From NCBI GenBank assembly GCA_958370325.1, contig CATXJW010000009.1:1-64000 (forward strand): a stretch of 64,000 bases of DNA, read 5' to 3'. The first letter of the stretch is position 1, and the number at the start of each line of letters is the position of its first letter. Shown here in pieces: positions 45,209 through 53,929 of the stretch. This stretch comes from an uncultured Collinsella sp. Its GTDB lineage: Bacteria > Actinomycetota > Coriobacteriia > Coriobacteriales > Coriobacteriaceae. The position numbers and the translations under genes were made by a program. Below the pieces are notes generated by a model. The model worked only from the letters and a program-made list of their open reading frames with translations. It was not told the origin of the DNA and searched no databases.

Positions 45209-45844
45209 CTACCCGCGTTGCGGACCCGCTGCCGCCACCAGCGGCTCAAGGCCCAGCTCGCGCGCATAATCTTCCTGCGTAAAGACTTCGACCAGGTCAA
45301 ACGTATCGGTCGCATCGTCAAACGCAAAATGCAGCACCGAGCAGTTGCCCGGAACGCGATCGCGTTCATCGACCTCCGCGCCCTTGGCATGGTCCAAAAA
45401 CTCCTTGATGGCCGATCCGTGGCTCACCGCAAGGACGCACTTGTGGTCCGGGCGTCGCATGAGCTCGGTCAGCGTCGCCACCATGCGCTTACGCACCTGC
45501 ATCTGACCCTCGCCGCCAAACTGGCGATAGAAATCTCGCCACGGGCGCTCGGGCATCAACATCACGCGCTCGGCCTCAAAGTCGCCAAAGAACCACTCGC
45601 GCAGGCCGTCAAGGCGCTCGTAGGCAAGGCCCGGCCACAGGTTGGCGATAGTCTGCTCGGTGCGGTGCAGCGTCGAGGTGTAGGCGTGGTCGGGCTCAAT
45701 GCCGCGCGCACGCAAAAACATGCCGGCACGCGCCGCCTGGTCGCAACCCAGCTGCGTGAGCGGCGAGTCGCTCCAGCCCTGAATGATGCGCTTAAGGTTG
45801 AATATCGTCTGCCCATGACGAACCAGATACAGGTCTTTATTCAT
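45209..45844 (-). CDS. Histidine phosphatase superfamily protein
   Basis: The 211-residue protein has the catalytic LVRHGQT near its start and the second His in AVSHGSAIKEFL, as in the phosphoglycerate-mutase-like branch. Residues such as LREWFFGDFE provide the acid region. It may act as a small-molecule phosphatase. The ATG at 45844 follows AAAGGA. It is 17 bp downstream of a paralogous gene of the same family on the same strand, a tandem duplication. Confidence 0.88.
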   Translation of the reverse strand: MNKDLYLVRHGQTIFNLKRIIQGWSDSPLTQLGCDQAARAGMFLRARGIEPDHAYTSTLHRTEQTIANLWPGLAYERLDGLREWFFGDFEAERVMLMPERPWRDFYRQFGGEGQMQVRKRMVATLTELMRRPDHKCVLAVSHGSAIKEFLDHAKGAEVDERDRVPGNCSVLHFAFDDATDTFDLVEVFTQEDYARELGLEPLVAAAGPQRG

Positions 45845-45861
45845 AGGGGTCCTTTCGTTCG

Positions 45862-46404
45862 TTACCAATCAAGGAGCGAAAACGCCCCGTCGCAATAGCC
45901 AAAATGAAGCACGGCACCGTTGTCGGGCTGTTCTCCCCCGCCGGTCACGTACTCAAGAAACTCCTGGCAGGCAGAGCCGTGGGAGACTGCCAACACGCAG
46001 TTGTGCTGCGGACGGGCCATAATACGGAACAGTGCCGCGACCATACGCGACTGAAGCTGCACTTCCGACTCGCCGCCAAACGCGACCGGATAATCACCCC
46101 AGGGCTGCGGCGGCATCTCGCGATTTGATATACCCTCCAGCGAGCCCAAATGCCACTCGCGCAGGTCGTCGACCAGCTCAATGGAACGGCCCTCGCCAAC
46201 GATAAGCTCGGCCGTAGACCGCGCCCGCCCCAACGGAGACGAATACACACGGTCAAAGGTCACGCCGCGGTCCTCGAACGCCGAACGCGTCGCCAGCGCC
46301 TGCTCGAGCCCGCGCGCCGTAAGCGGCGAATCGTGCCAGCCCTGCAAAATGTTCTGCACATTGAGTTCAGTCTGCCCATGCCGCACCAAATACAGATCGG
46401 CCAC
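45862..46404 (-). CDS. Histidine phosphatase superfamily protein (paralogue)
   Basis: The 180-residue product begins LYLVRHGQTELNVQNILQGW and carries AVSHGSACQEFL, the same catalytic pair as its neighbour. The two share order and many phrases (GWHDSPLT versus GWSDSPLT; LREWHLGSLEG versus LREWFFGDFE), supporting a local duplication. The start is GTG, with GGGGAGGGC just upstream. Substrate unknown; cobalamin-pathway or phosphoglycerate-type activity would need testing. Confidence 0.86.
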   Translation of the reverse strand: MADLYLVRHGQTELNVQNILQGWHDSPLTARGLEQALATRSAFEDRGVTFDRVYSSPLGRARSTAELIVGEGRSIELVDDLREWHLGSLEGISNREMPPQPWGDYPVAFGGESEVQLQSRMVAALFRIMARPQHNCVLAVSHGSACQEFLEYVTGGGEQPDNGAVLHFGYCDGAFSLLDW

Positions 46405-46419
46405 ACGCCCTCCCCTCGT

Positions 46420-46456
46420 ACCACCACAAAGGGGACAGGCACCTTTTTGGTGGTTT
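46420..46456. repeat. Family A palindromic repeat
   Basis: Full copy oriented as the one at 2158, with one arm mismatch (CCTTTTTGG instead of CCTTTGTGG). It lies between the nitroreductase gene's end and the histidine phosphatase start, likely acting as a terminator for the former. Confidence 0.75.
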
Positions 46457-46487
46457 TGCCGCCTGATCGCGCCGCGGCGACGCTCGG

Positions 46488-47159
46488 CTACACCAGTACG
46501 TCGGCGAGCGGGCGCTTGGGTACGTGGTGCACCTGCGCATCGTCACGCCAGTAATTGATAGAGCCATCCGGGTTGGAATCGATCGCATCGATCATCTGCG
46601 TCTCGGCCGGCACGCCAAAAGCCATGATCAGCTTGAGCTCATACTTGTCGTTATCGAGCCCCATGGCATCGATCGCGTGGGGCGTAAAGGCCTTGAACAT
46701 GCAGGCTGCCACCTCGGGCGTGGCGCTGCGGGCGGCGAGCATCATCGTCTGCGCGGCAATGCCCGTGTCGACCTCGGTAATGGGAGCGGCGGGCTTGCCC
46801 GGAACGGCGCGCTCGGCCAGAATCGCGATGTAGCCGGTCGGACGCTCGCCCTCGGCAGGACCCGGCCAATCCTTAAGCGCGCCGGCCCATGCAAGCTCAT
46901 CAAATACACGCGCGCAATCCTCGGCACCGCTCACCACATGAAAACGCAGACGCTGAGCATTGGCACCGCAGGGAGCCAGGTGCGCCAGTTCCGCCAGCTC
47001 GAGCAAAAACTCGCGCGGCACGCGCATGGACTCGTCAAAGCGACGGCACGTGCGGGCGCGACGAACCAACGCATCAAACGCGTCCAAGCCGAGCTTTTCG
47101 CGGCCCTGCTTTGCCATCGATTCTGCACTTACCGGCGCCACGGGAACTGTTTCGTTCAT
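46488..47159 (-). CDS. Nitroreductase family protein
   Basis: The 223-residue protein has the FMN-binding layout of the nitroreductase family: RRARTCRRFDES near residue 35, LAPCGANAQRLRFHVV near 60, DTGIAAQTMMLAARS in the middle, and a LIMAFGVPAE strand. These enzymes use NAD(P)H to reduce nitro compounds, quinones or flavins. The ATG at 47159 is behind GGGGGT. It appears monocistronic. Substrate is open. Confidence 0.88.
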   Translation of the reverse strand: MNETVPVAPVSAESMAKQGREKLGLDAFDALVRRARTCRRFDESMRVPREFLLELAELAHLAPCGANAQRLRFHVVSGAEDCARVFDELAWAGALKDWPGPAEGERPTGYIAILAERAVPGKPAAPITEVDTGIAAQTMMLAARSATPEVAACMFKAFTPHAIDAMGLDNDKYELKLIMAFGVPAETQMIDAIDSNPDGSINYWRDDAQVHHVPKRPLADVLV

Positions 47160-47423
47160 AGGGACCCCCAATTCAAGCCAATTGTCTTTAGGAAAATCTA
47201 ACCTAAAACGTAGGCAATAACATACAGCGGCGTAATGTTCTACAGCTGTTGATTAATCCTCACTGAAGCGGGAACAAAAGTAACAATTCGGGAATGTGGG
47301 GCGGCAATTCGTCCTTCCCGCCCCATGCATCGGCGCCCTTGGGCGATACTTGTTGCAGCACTTTTGGCGTACGCCGCACGGAGAGCAATGAACGCGACGT
47401 GCACCACACGGAAAGGAGACGTT

Positions 47424-48026
47424 ATGGGCATCTTTAAGAACGATGACCAAAAATCGAGCCAGTTTGGATTTGACGAGAAAAGTATGGCGGGCAAAGCCGT
47501 CAAGGCCGTGCGCTGGATCTACGCCATCACGGGCGTCGTGGCGCTCATTGCTGGCATCGCGCTGCTTTTTGCACCCGCCAAGTCCCTCGTCTTTTTGACG
47601 ACCGTCCTGGGTTTTTACTTTGTAATCACCGCTGCCATCAGGCTGTTCACTGCCATTTTTGAGCCGCTGCTGCCCACCGGCTGGCGCGTGACGAGCATCA
47701 TCTCCAACCTACTCATTATCCTGGGCGGCGTCATAATCCTGCGCAACCAGGCCTTCTCGACCGCGACGCTTACCACGATGGTGGTTATCGTGGCCGGCTT
47801 TGGTTGGATTGTCGAAGGTGTCATGTCCATTCTGGAGTCCGAGCTTTCGTCCAACCGTGCCCTCGCCATCCTGAGCGGCGCACTCTCCATCATCGCCGGC
47901 ATGTTCGTGTTTATCTATCCGCTGTGGTCGGCCAAGATGCTCGTCATCTTTAGCGGCGCCGCGCTGCTGGTGTTTGGCGTAACGCTGATTGTTCGCGCTA
48001 TTCAATTTGGCAAACTGGTGCACTAG
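47424..48026 (+). CDS. HdeD/DUF308 family membrane protein
   Basis: The 200-residue protein has six hydrophobic segments in three pairs after a short soluble N-terminus (MGIFKNDDQKSSQFGFDEKS), as in HdeD and other DUF308 proteins. HdeD is linked with acid resistance in enterobacteria; the role here is not known. The ATG at 47424 follows AAAGGAG. The stop is directly followed by the ATG of the YaiI-type gene, so they form an operon. The 264-bp region upstream has no clear promoter that I could choose. Confidence 0.82.
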   Translation: MGIFKNDDQKSSQFGFDEKSMAGKAVKAVRWIYAITGVVALIAGIALLFAPAKSLVFLTTVLGFYFVITAAIRLFTAIFEPLLPTGWRVTSIISNLLIILGGVIILRNQAFSTATLTTMVVIVAGFGWIVEGVMSILESELSSNRALAILSGALSIIAGMFVFIYPLWSAKMLVIFSGAALLVFGVTLIVRAIQFGKLVH

Positions 48027-48509
48027 ATGCCGCGAACGCTCTTTATTGATGCCGACGCCTGCCCGGTCACGCGCGAGTCGATTGACTGCGCGCGGCGGGC
48101 GGGCGTCGCCGTTGTTATCGCCGGCAACAGTACGCAAAACCTGGAACGGCACATTCGCCGCGACGACCCGCGCGATGCCGAGCACGCGCGACGCGGCTTT
48201 TGGGTCACGACGCTCGACGTGAGCGTGGGCGCCGACAGCGCCGACTTTGCCATTGTCGAACGCCTGCAGGCGGGCGACGTGGTCGTGACGCAGGACATTG
48301 GCTTGGCGAGCATGGTGCTCGGGCGCGATGCCGCCGCCATCGGTGTGCGCGGACGCGTCTACGACAAAGCGACCATCGACATGCAGCTGTTTATTCGCCA
48401 CGAGGAAAAGAAGGTGCGCCGCGCCGGCGGACGCACTCGCGGACCGGCGGCATTTACCAGCGAAGACCGCATCCGCTTTAAACGCAACCTCACCGAGCTG
48501 TTACGCTAA
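48027..48509 (+). CDS. YaiI/YqxD family protein (DUF188)
   Basis: The 160-residue protein has the family opening LFIDADACPV, then VVTQDIGLASMVL and GRVYDKATIDMQL, and the C-terminal GGRTRGPAAFTSEDRIRF. This is a PIN-like nuclease fold, but the cellular role is not established. It begins immediately after the DUF308 stop codon and ends 3 bp before a terminator hairpin. Confidence 0.93.
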   Translation: MPRTLFIDADACPVTRESIDCARRAGVAVVIAGNSTQNLERHIRRDDPRDAEHARRGFWVTTLDVSVGADSADFAIVERLQAGDVVVTQDIGLASMVLGRDAAAIGVRGRVYDKATIDMQLFIRHEEKKVRRAGGRTRGPAAFTSEDRIRFKRNLTELLR

Positions 48510-48511
48510 CC

Positions 48512-48555
48512 AAGGTAGATTTTTTGGGACATGCCTAAAAATCTACCTTTTTGTT
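48512..48555 (+). terminator. Terminator hairpin with GTAGAT/ATCTAC arms
   Basis: Arms AAGGTAGATTTTT and AAAAATCTACCTT around GGGACATGCC, followed by TTTTGTTTT. The arms and centre are related to the tandem repeat at 48598, which lies in the opposite orientation. Confidence 0.75.
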
Positions 48556-48597
48556 TTGGCGATTGACGCGCATCCAACGCCCAAGTCATGGCGGTAG

Positions 48598-48654
48598 ATT
48601 TTACGGCATACCCCAGTTTTTACGGCATACCCCAGTTTTTACGGCATATCCCAA
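48598..48654. repeat. Three 19-bp tandem repeats (TTTTTACGGCATACCCCAG)
   Basis: Three near-identical units; the first is one base shorter in its T-run and the third has two changes at its end. The array is bounded by GGTAGAT on one side and ATCTACT on the other. It lies just past the end of the minus-strand permease gene. Confidence 0.85.
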
Positions 48655-48662
48655 ACATCTAC

Positions 48663-49757
48663 TTAGAGGCCAACGGCGGAAAGGATGAGACCCCAGCCCG
48701 CGCCAATAACGTACATCATAATCAGGAACACGACGTTTTCGCGGGCGCTGCGGTTGGTGCGGAACAGCACCAGGTAGCCCACGCCGGCGGAGATAAGCGT
48801 GCCGGCGAGCATCGGTGCCAGCTGCAGCGCGCCTTCCAGATACAGCTGCGTGATGACGACGCTGGCCGAGCAGTTGGGAATCAGGCCGACAAGCGCCGAG
48901 CCCAGGACCGCAAGCGTCTCGTTGCCGCGCAGGAACTGCTCGATTGCGGACTCGCCGAACGTCTCGAGCACGGCGACCAGAATCAGCGTCACCAGAAAAA
49001 TGAATACCGATACCTGTATGGTGTGCGAGATCGCACTGCGGATAATCGACAGAACGGGCGCGCCCTCGTGGGAGTGGTCGTGGCTGTGGCCGTGGTGGTG
49101 CTCATGCTCGTCCGTGTGACCGTGATCATGGCTGTGTCCGTGGTCGCGCTCATGTTCATCTTCATCATCATCGCAACCGCAATGGTCGCGCTCGCATAAC
49201 TCGTGGATGTGGTCGGCGCTCACGCCCGCCTCGGCCACCTCGTCGATGATGTCACCGCCAGTGTGGTCGTCGTGCGCGCAGTTCACGTGGGCCGGGTTGG
49301 CCGCGATTCCCAGCACGGTACGGCGAATCGCCGCATGCGCGCGAGCGTTACGACGCAGACCGCGAATGGCGGCGTCCACGATAAAGCCCGTAACCAGCGC
49401 GATCAGTGCCTTCGAAGCCAAAAGCATCGCCATGGTCTGCAAGGGCACCTGCTCGGCGAGCAACAGCGGCAGCATCTCATCGGAGGTCGAAAGGAACACC
49501 GCCACCAACGTGCCCAAGGTCACGACACGACCGGCGTACAGCGTGGCCGCCATTGCCGAAAAGCCGCACTGCGGCACCATGCCCAGTAACGAGCCAACCA
49601 CGGGGCCCGCGGCACCAGCGCGCTTGATGGCGCCGTTAACGCTGTCACCCGCGACGTGCTCCAGGGTCTCGAGGGCCAGATACGTCACCAACAAAAATGG
49701 CACCAGCGACAGCGTGTCCTTGCCGGCGTCGAGCAAAATATCAATCAGCAAATCCAT
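48663..49757 (-). CDS. ArsP_2-type metal efflux permease with His-rich loop
   Basis: The 364-residue membrane protein has two groups of helices each with a related motif (MVPQCGFSAMAATLYAG and LIPNCSASVVITQLYLEG), typical of the ArsP/putative manganese transporter family. Between them is a long soluble loop (about 150-230) with repeated HGHSHDHGHTDEHEH-type sequence and Cys residues (CERDHCGCDDD) that likely binds divalent metal. It probably exports a metal or arsenical; the ion is uncertain. It lies about 2 kb from the heavy-metal operon at 51.2 kb. Confidence 0.85.
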   Translation of the reverse strand: MDLLIDILLDAGKDTLSLVPFLLVTYLALETLEHVAGDSVNGAIKRAGAAGPVVGSLLGMVPQCGFSAMAATLYAGRVVTLGTLVAVFLSTSDEMLPLLLAEQVPLQTMAMLLASKALIALVTGFIVDAAIRGLRRNARAHAAIRRTVLGIAANPAHVNCAHDDHTGGDIIDEVAEAGVSADHIHELCERDHCGCDDDEDEHERDHGHSHDHGHTDEHEHHHGHSHDHSHEGAPVLSIIRSAISHTIQVSVFIFLVTLILVAVLETFGESAIEQFLRGNETLAVLGSALVGLIPNCSASVVITQLYLEGALQLAPMLAGTLISAGVGYLVLFRTNRSARENVVFLIMMYVIGAGWGLILSAVGL

Positions 49758-49928
49758 GACGGATGGAACCTTTCGTGTCTTTCGGCAGCATTGTAAAAGT
49801 CCTAGCGGTCAACTAGGGTATTGTAGTTGTCCCGGGCGCGGTGCCAATAGTTGCCCATGGTAAACTATCATCTCGCCACAACTCAGTAACCCCGAGCCGC
49901 GCGACGCGGCCCGTCCAAGGAGCAGCCT

Positions 49929-50897
49929 ATGAACGTTTCGCAAGCACTCGAATACGAACGCCAGCCGTTTATTCCCATGTTTATCTATGGCGACCACGGT
50001 GCCATGGAGTCCGAACGCCAGAAGGGCGAAGAGGCCCTCAAGGTGCTCGAGACCGAGTATTTTACTGCCGAGGACGACCCCGGCTTCGACTTTGCCACCG
50101 TGCGCGACCTGGCCGACCGCAACCGCGACCTTTGCGACCAGATTGGCGAGGCACGCCTGCGCAATGTGACGCCCGCGACGCTCTCGCGCGGCCTGTCCGA
50201 CGCCGACACCTGCGCCGCCATCGGCAAGATGCAAAAGCGCACCGCCGCGTCCGTTATGCGCGAGATCCGCGGTGACCGCGACGCGCTCGGCGTGGCCTAC
50301 GCCCGCAAGCCCATCCAGGGCACCGTGCTCGGTATCGACATCGAGACCACCGGCCGTGCACCCGAACGCGGTTATATCATCAACGTCGGCTGGGAGATCA
50401 TGGAACTCACCAGCGACGCCATCCCGCACGACGCCGAGGCGCACTACTGTGGCCTGCCCGACATCTACCGCGGCGAAGATGTGCCGCTGTCGAATATCCA
50501 CCACATTACCTGGGACGACATCGACGGCAAAAAGCCGTTCCGCGAGAACAAGGAGCTGCAGAAGCAGCTGCTCAAGCTCATGAAGAAGTATCCGTACATG
50601 GCGCACAACGCTGCCTTTGAGGACAGCTGGTTCAAGATTCACCTGGACGGCTACGCCGAGGCGCGCCGCGCCGGCAAGATCATCGTCATCGACTCACGCC
50701 AGATCTGCCGCAGCCTGGACGCCGACGTGCGCTCGCTTCCCCGCGAGTCCGCGCCCGCCGCGCTCGAAAACTGGGCGCGCCGCCGCGGCACCCTCGCCGC
50801 CGACGCCAACGAACAGCACCTGGGCCTCGACGACACCGACCTCATGCTCCGTACCGTCCAGGCCGAGTTCAACCTCAAGAACCTGTTTGCCAAGTAG
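49929..50897 (+). CDS. DEDDh 3'-5' exonuclease (DnaQ-like)
   Basis: The 322-residue protein has an N-terminal region of about 130 residues without known motifs, then an exonuclease domain of the DNA polymerase III epsilon type: GIDIETTG (Asp137, Glu139), MAHNAAFEDSWF (exo II), DSRQICRSL, and HLGLDDTDLM (exo III His and Asp). Two metal ions would drive 3'-5' cleavage of DNA or RNA. It is not part of a polymerase gene and acts probably in repair or RNA turnover. A strong terminator lies downstream. Confidence 0.88.
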   Translation: MNVSQALEYERQPFIPMFIYGDHGAMESERQKGEEALKVLETEYFTAEDDPGFDFATVRDLADRNRDLCDQIGEARLRNVTPATLSRGLSDADTCAAIGKMQKRTAASVMREIRGDRDALGVAYARKPIQGTVLGIDIETTGRAPERGYIINVGWEIMELTSDAIPHDAEAHYCGLPDIYRGEDVPLSNIHHITWDDIDGKKPFRENKELQKQLLKLMKKYPYMAHNAAFEDSWFKIHLDGYAEARRAGKIIVIDSRQICRSLDADVRSLPRESAPAALENWARRRGTLAADANEQHLGLDDTDLMLRTVQAEFNLKNLFAK

Positions 50898-50996
50898 ATT
50901 GCCAATCAGAGACGCCATTCGCGAGCAATATTTGCCGGGCCATAGTGCCCCGCGCAAAAGCGACACGCCGAGGCGCCCCTCTCAAGCGACGCAATG

Positions 50997-51031
50997 CGGG
51001 CCGATATCCAAGTGGATATCGGCCCGTTTTT
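50997..51031 (+). terminator. Intrinsic terminator
   Basis: Perfect 13-bp stem CGGGCCGATATCC / GGATATCGGCCCG with loop AAGT, followed directly by TTTTT. It is about 100 bp after the exonuclease gene. Confidence 0.88.
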
Positions 51032-51137
51032 GCACGTCGTTAAGGTACCCACGTTGACATCGGCGGCCTTATTCGCGCCCACCGATGCCCTTAGCCGCCA
51101 CTAGGGCCATTCGATAGCAAAAATATCGCAAATTGCA

Positions 51138-51198
51138 TTGACATATGAACATGCGCTCATATAATCGGAAGTAAGTTATATGAGCGCATGTTCATATG
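51138..51198 (+). promoter_or_regulatory. Consensus promoter overlapped by double ArsR/SmtB operator
   Basis: TTGACA at 51138-51143, 16-bp spacer, TATAAT at 51160-51165. A perfect 23-bp inverted repeat has arms at 51142-51164 and 51176-51198. Each arm holds ATATGAGCGCATGTTCATAT or its complement, the style of an SmtB/CzrA-type operator. One site covers the -35 to -10 region, so binding would block transcription. Confidence 0.88.
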
Positions 51199-51211
51199 AA
51201 AGGATATTGCA

Positions 51212-51577
51212 ATGAGCATCCGCGTTGACGAAACGAAACCCGACATCGAGGCCACCGAGCCGATCGTCCCCACCACCTGCTCGCCCGAGGACCTTCCCGA
51301 CGAGGAGCTGTTGTACGACCTGGCCGACCTGTTCAAAGTCTTCAGCGACACCACACGCATCAAGATTCTCTACGCCCTCATGGGTCGCGAGCTCTGCGTG
51401 GCTGACATCGCCGAAGCGACCGCGACCTCGCAGTCTGCGGTGTCGCACCAGCTGCGCACGCTTAAGCAGTCGCACCTGGTCAAGTTCCGCCGCGACGGCC
51501 GCAACATTCTCTACTCGCTTGCCGACGATCACGTCTACACCATGCTCAACCAGGGCATGAGCCATATCTGCGAATAG
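51212..51577 (+). CDS. ArsR/SmtB-family metal-sensing repressor
   Basis: The 121-residue protein has a winged helix (ELCVADIAEATATSQSAVSHQL at about 60-81) and the alpha-5 zinc site DxH(x10)HxxE formed by Asp105, His107, His118 and Glu121, as in SmtB and CzrA. There is also a Cys in the ELCV motif used by CadC-type sensors. It likely releases the operator when Zn2+, Cd2+ or a similar ion binds, allowing expression of itself, the CxxC protein and the P-type ATPase. The upstream operator pair points to autoregulation. Confidence 0.95.
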   Translation: MSIRVDETKPDIEATEPIVPTTCSPEDLPDEELLYDLADLFKVFSDTTRIKILYALMGRELCVADIAEATATSQSAVSHQLRTLKQSHLVKFRRDGRNILYSLADDHVYTMLNQGMSHICE

Positions 51578-51640
51578 CAATCAACCACGGTATCAGCGCG
51601 GCCGGCACCCAGACCGCTAACACAGGGAAAGGAACCCACC

Positions 51641-51859
51641 ATGAAAAAGCAGTTTAAGCTCGACGAGATCGATTGCGCCAACTGCGCGCGTGAACTTCAG
51701 GACGAGCTGGCTAAGCTCGAGGGCGTCAAGTCCGTTTCGGTCAACTTTATGACCCAAAAGCTGACGCTCGAGGCCGACGACGCCAAGTTCGACGAGGTCC
51801 TGGACCGCGTCGTTGAGTTCACCGCCGACGCCGAGCCGGACTGCGAGATCATTCTCTAA
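51641..51859 (+). CDS. Stand-alone heavy-metal-associated (HMA) domain protein
   Basis: The 72-residue protein is a single HMA ferredoxin-like fold with metal-binding IDCANCA (Cys12, Cys15) and the VKSVSVNFMTQKLTLE strand pair. In many ZntA/CadA pumps this domain is fused to the ATPase N-terminus; here it is a separate gene just before an ATPase that lacks it, so it likely hands metal to the pump. Start follows GGGAAAGGA. Confidence 0.93.
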   Translation: MKKQFKLDEIDCANCARELQDELAKLEGVKSVSVNFMTQKLTLEADDAKFDEVLDRVVEFTADAEPDCEIIL

Positions 51860-51916
51860 CCCGCGCATACGTTGACCCCTGCGAGGCCGCGCTTGCCGCG
51901 GCCTTTGCTCGCGAAA

Positions 51917-51938
51917 TTATATGAGCGAGTGTTCATAC
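51917..51938. promoter_or_regulatory. Third ArsR/SmtB-type operator, before the ATPase gene
   Basis: TTATATGAGCGAGTGTTCAT matches the operators at 51142-51198 except for an AG replacing CA in the centre. It lies 23 bp upstream of the ATPase start, so the repressor may add a second control point here. Confidence 0.7.
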
Positions 51939-51960
51939 GCTCAAATGAGAGGTTTGAATC

Positions 51961-53913
51961 ATGACAGCCGCCGATCCCAAAAAGAAAAAGAAGAAGCGCA
52001 AGAAGAAAGAGTCCCTTGAGCATAAGCGCAACCGCATCCTGGTAGCACTGGGCATTTTTGCCGTGGTGTACGCCCTCGATGAGCTCGGCACCCTCACCGC
52101 CGCATTCGGCACCCCGGGCGACATCTACGCCAGCTTTGTGCTGTTCCTCGTGCCGTTTTTGATTGCCGGCTACGACGTACTGCAAAAGGCATTCAATAAC
52201 ATCCGCCGCGGCAAGGCCTTCGACGAGAGCTTCCTCATGGCCGTCGCGACCATCGGCGCGTTCGCCATGGTGCTCTTCCCCGACACCGACCCACACATGG
52301 CCGAAGGCGCCGCCGTCATGCTGTTCTACCAGGTCGGCGAGTTGTTCCAGGCATACGCCGTGGGCAAGAGCCGCAAGTCGATCAGTGCCATGATGGACAT
52401 CGCTCCCGACTACGCTAACGTCGAGCAAGCCGACGGCACACTCGAACAGGTCTTTCCCGATGACATCGCCGTCGGCACCGTCATCGTCGTCAAGCCCGGC
52501 GAGCGCGTGCCTATCGACGGCGTCATCGTCGAGGGCGAAACCCAGCTCGACACCGCCGCGCTCACGGGCGAGTCAGTCCCCCGCCCCGCCAAGTCCGGCG
52601 ACGATATCATCAGCGGCTGCATCAACATGACGGGCCTCATCCACGTGCGCACCACCAAGCCCTTTGGCGAGTCCACCGTCGCGCGCGTCCTGGAACTCGT
52701 GGAGAATGCCAGCGAAAAGAAGGCGCGCACCGAGAACTTCATCACGCGCTTTGCCCGCGTCTACACGCCCGCCGTCACCGGCGCGGCCGCGGTGCTCGCA
52801 CTTGGCGGCGGCCTGATCACCGGTGCCTGGTCCGACTGGATTCTGCGCGGTCTGACCTTCCTGGTCGTCAGCTGCCCGTGCGCCCTCGTGATCAGCGTAC
52901 CGTTGAGCTTCTTTGGCGGCATCGGCGGCGCGTCCAAGCTGGGCGTTCTCATCAAGGGCTCCAACTACCTCGAGACGCTCGCCGACGTGGATACCGTCGT
53001 CTTCGACAAAACCGGCACGCTCACCAACGGCACGTTCTCGGTCGTCGCGGTGCACCCCGAGGCAGGCTATACCGAGCAGTCGCTACTCGAGGTCGCGGCC
53101 CTTGCGGAGTCGTTCTCCGATCACCCCATCGCGCAGTCCGTGCGTTTCGCCTACCAGGGCGAGGTCGACCCCAAGCGCGTTAGCGACTCCGCCAACGACG
53201 CGGGCCACGGCGTGACGGCAACCATCGACGGTAAGCACGTCGCCGTTGGCAATGCAAAGATGCTCGCCGCGGCCGGCGTTGAAGCACCGGACTGTGAGGT
53301 TGTCGGCACGATTCTCCACGTGCTCGTTGACGGCGTGTACGCCGGTCACATCGTGATTGCAGACACCGTTAAGGCCGATGCCGGACAGACGCTCCGTGAC
53401 CTGCACGCCGCCGGCATCAACCGCACCGTTATGCTCACGGGCGACCGCGAGGAAGTTGCCGCTGCGGTGGCCAAGCAGCTCGGCCTCGACGAGTTCCACG
53501 CGCAGCTGCTGCCGAGCGATAAGGTCGAGCGCGTCGAGGCGCTGCTTGCGGCCGAATCGGGCAAGGGCAAGCTCGCCTTTGTAGGCGATGGCATCAACGA
53601 TGCGCCCGTGCTCACCCGCGCAGACGTTGGCATTGCCATGGGCGCCATGGGCTCCGACGCTGCGATCGAGGCCGCCGACGTTGTGCTCATGGATGACAAG
53701 CCGTCCAACATCTCCCGCGCTATTCGCGTGGCGCGCAAGACCATGACGATTGTTTGGCAGAACATTATCTTTGCGCTGGGCATTAAGCTGCTGATCCTTG
53801 TGCTGGCAGCGCTGGGCATCGCCAATATGTGGCTTGCCGTCTTTGGCGACGTGGGCGTGGCGATCATCGCCATCCTGAACGCCATGCGCGCGATGGGTGT
53901 CAAGAACCTGTAG
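51961..53913 (+). CDS. Heavy-metal P1B-type ATPase (Zn/Cd/Pb class, CadA/ZntA-like)
   Basis: The 650-residue pump has membrane motif SCPCALV near 305, the phosphorylated Asp in FDKTGTLT near 348, the SDHP motif near 386, and GDGINDAPVL near 542. It uses ATP to export Zn2+, Cd2+ or similar ions across the cytoplasmic membrane. The N-terminus is a Lys-rich tail (KKKKKKRKKK) and lacks an HMA domain, which instead is encoded by the preceding gene. The repressor and operators upstream indicate metal-induced expression. A long palindrome follows the stop codon. Confidence 0.95.
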   Translation: MTAADPKKKKKKRKKKESLEHKRNRILVALGIFAVVYALDELGTLTAAFGTPGDIYASFVLFLVPFLIAGYDVLQKAFNNIRRGKAFDESFLMAVATIGAFAMVLFPDTDPHMAEGAAVMLFYQVGELFQAYAVGKSRKSISAMMDIAPDYANVEQADGTLEQVFPDDIAVGTVIVVKPGERVPIDGVIVEGETQLDTAALTGESVPRPAKSGDDIISGCINMTGLIHVRTTKPFGESTVARVLELVENASEKKARTENFITRFARVYTPAVTGAAAVLALGGGLITGAWSDWILRGLTFLVVSCPCALVISVPLSFFGGIGGASKLGVLIKGSNYLETLADVDTVVFDKTGTLTNGTFSVVAVHPEAGYTEQSLLEVAALAESFSDHPIAQSVRFAYQGEVDPKRVSDSANDAGHGVTATIDGKHVAVGNAKMLAAAGVEAPDCEVVGTILHVLVDGVYAGHIVIADTVKADAGQTLRDLHAAGINRTVMLTGDREEVAAAVAKQLGLDEFHAQLLPSDKVERVEALLAAESGKGKLAFVGDGINDAPVLTRADVGIAMGAMGSDAAIEAADVVLMDDKPSNISRAIRVARKTMTIVWQNIIFALGIKLLILVLAALGIANMWLAVFGDVGVAIIAILNAMRAMGVKNL

Positions 53914-53929
53914 CGCCTGTGGTCCCTCC

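Noticed and set aside
48598..48654. Tandem repeats considered as a CRISPR array
   Set aside because: The units are directly adjacent with no spacers, only 19 bp long, and no cas gene is present.
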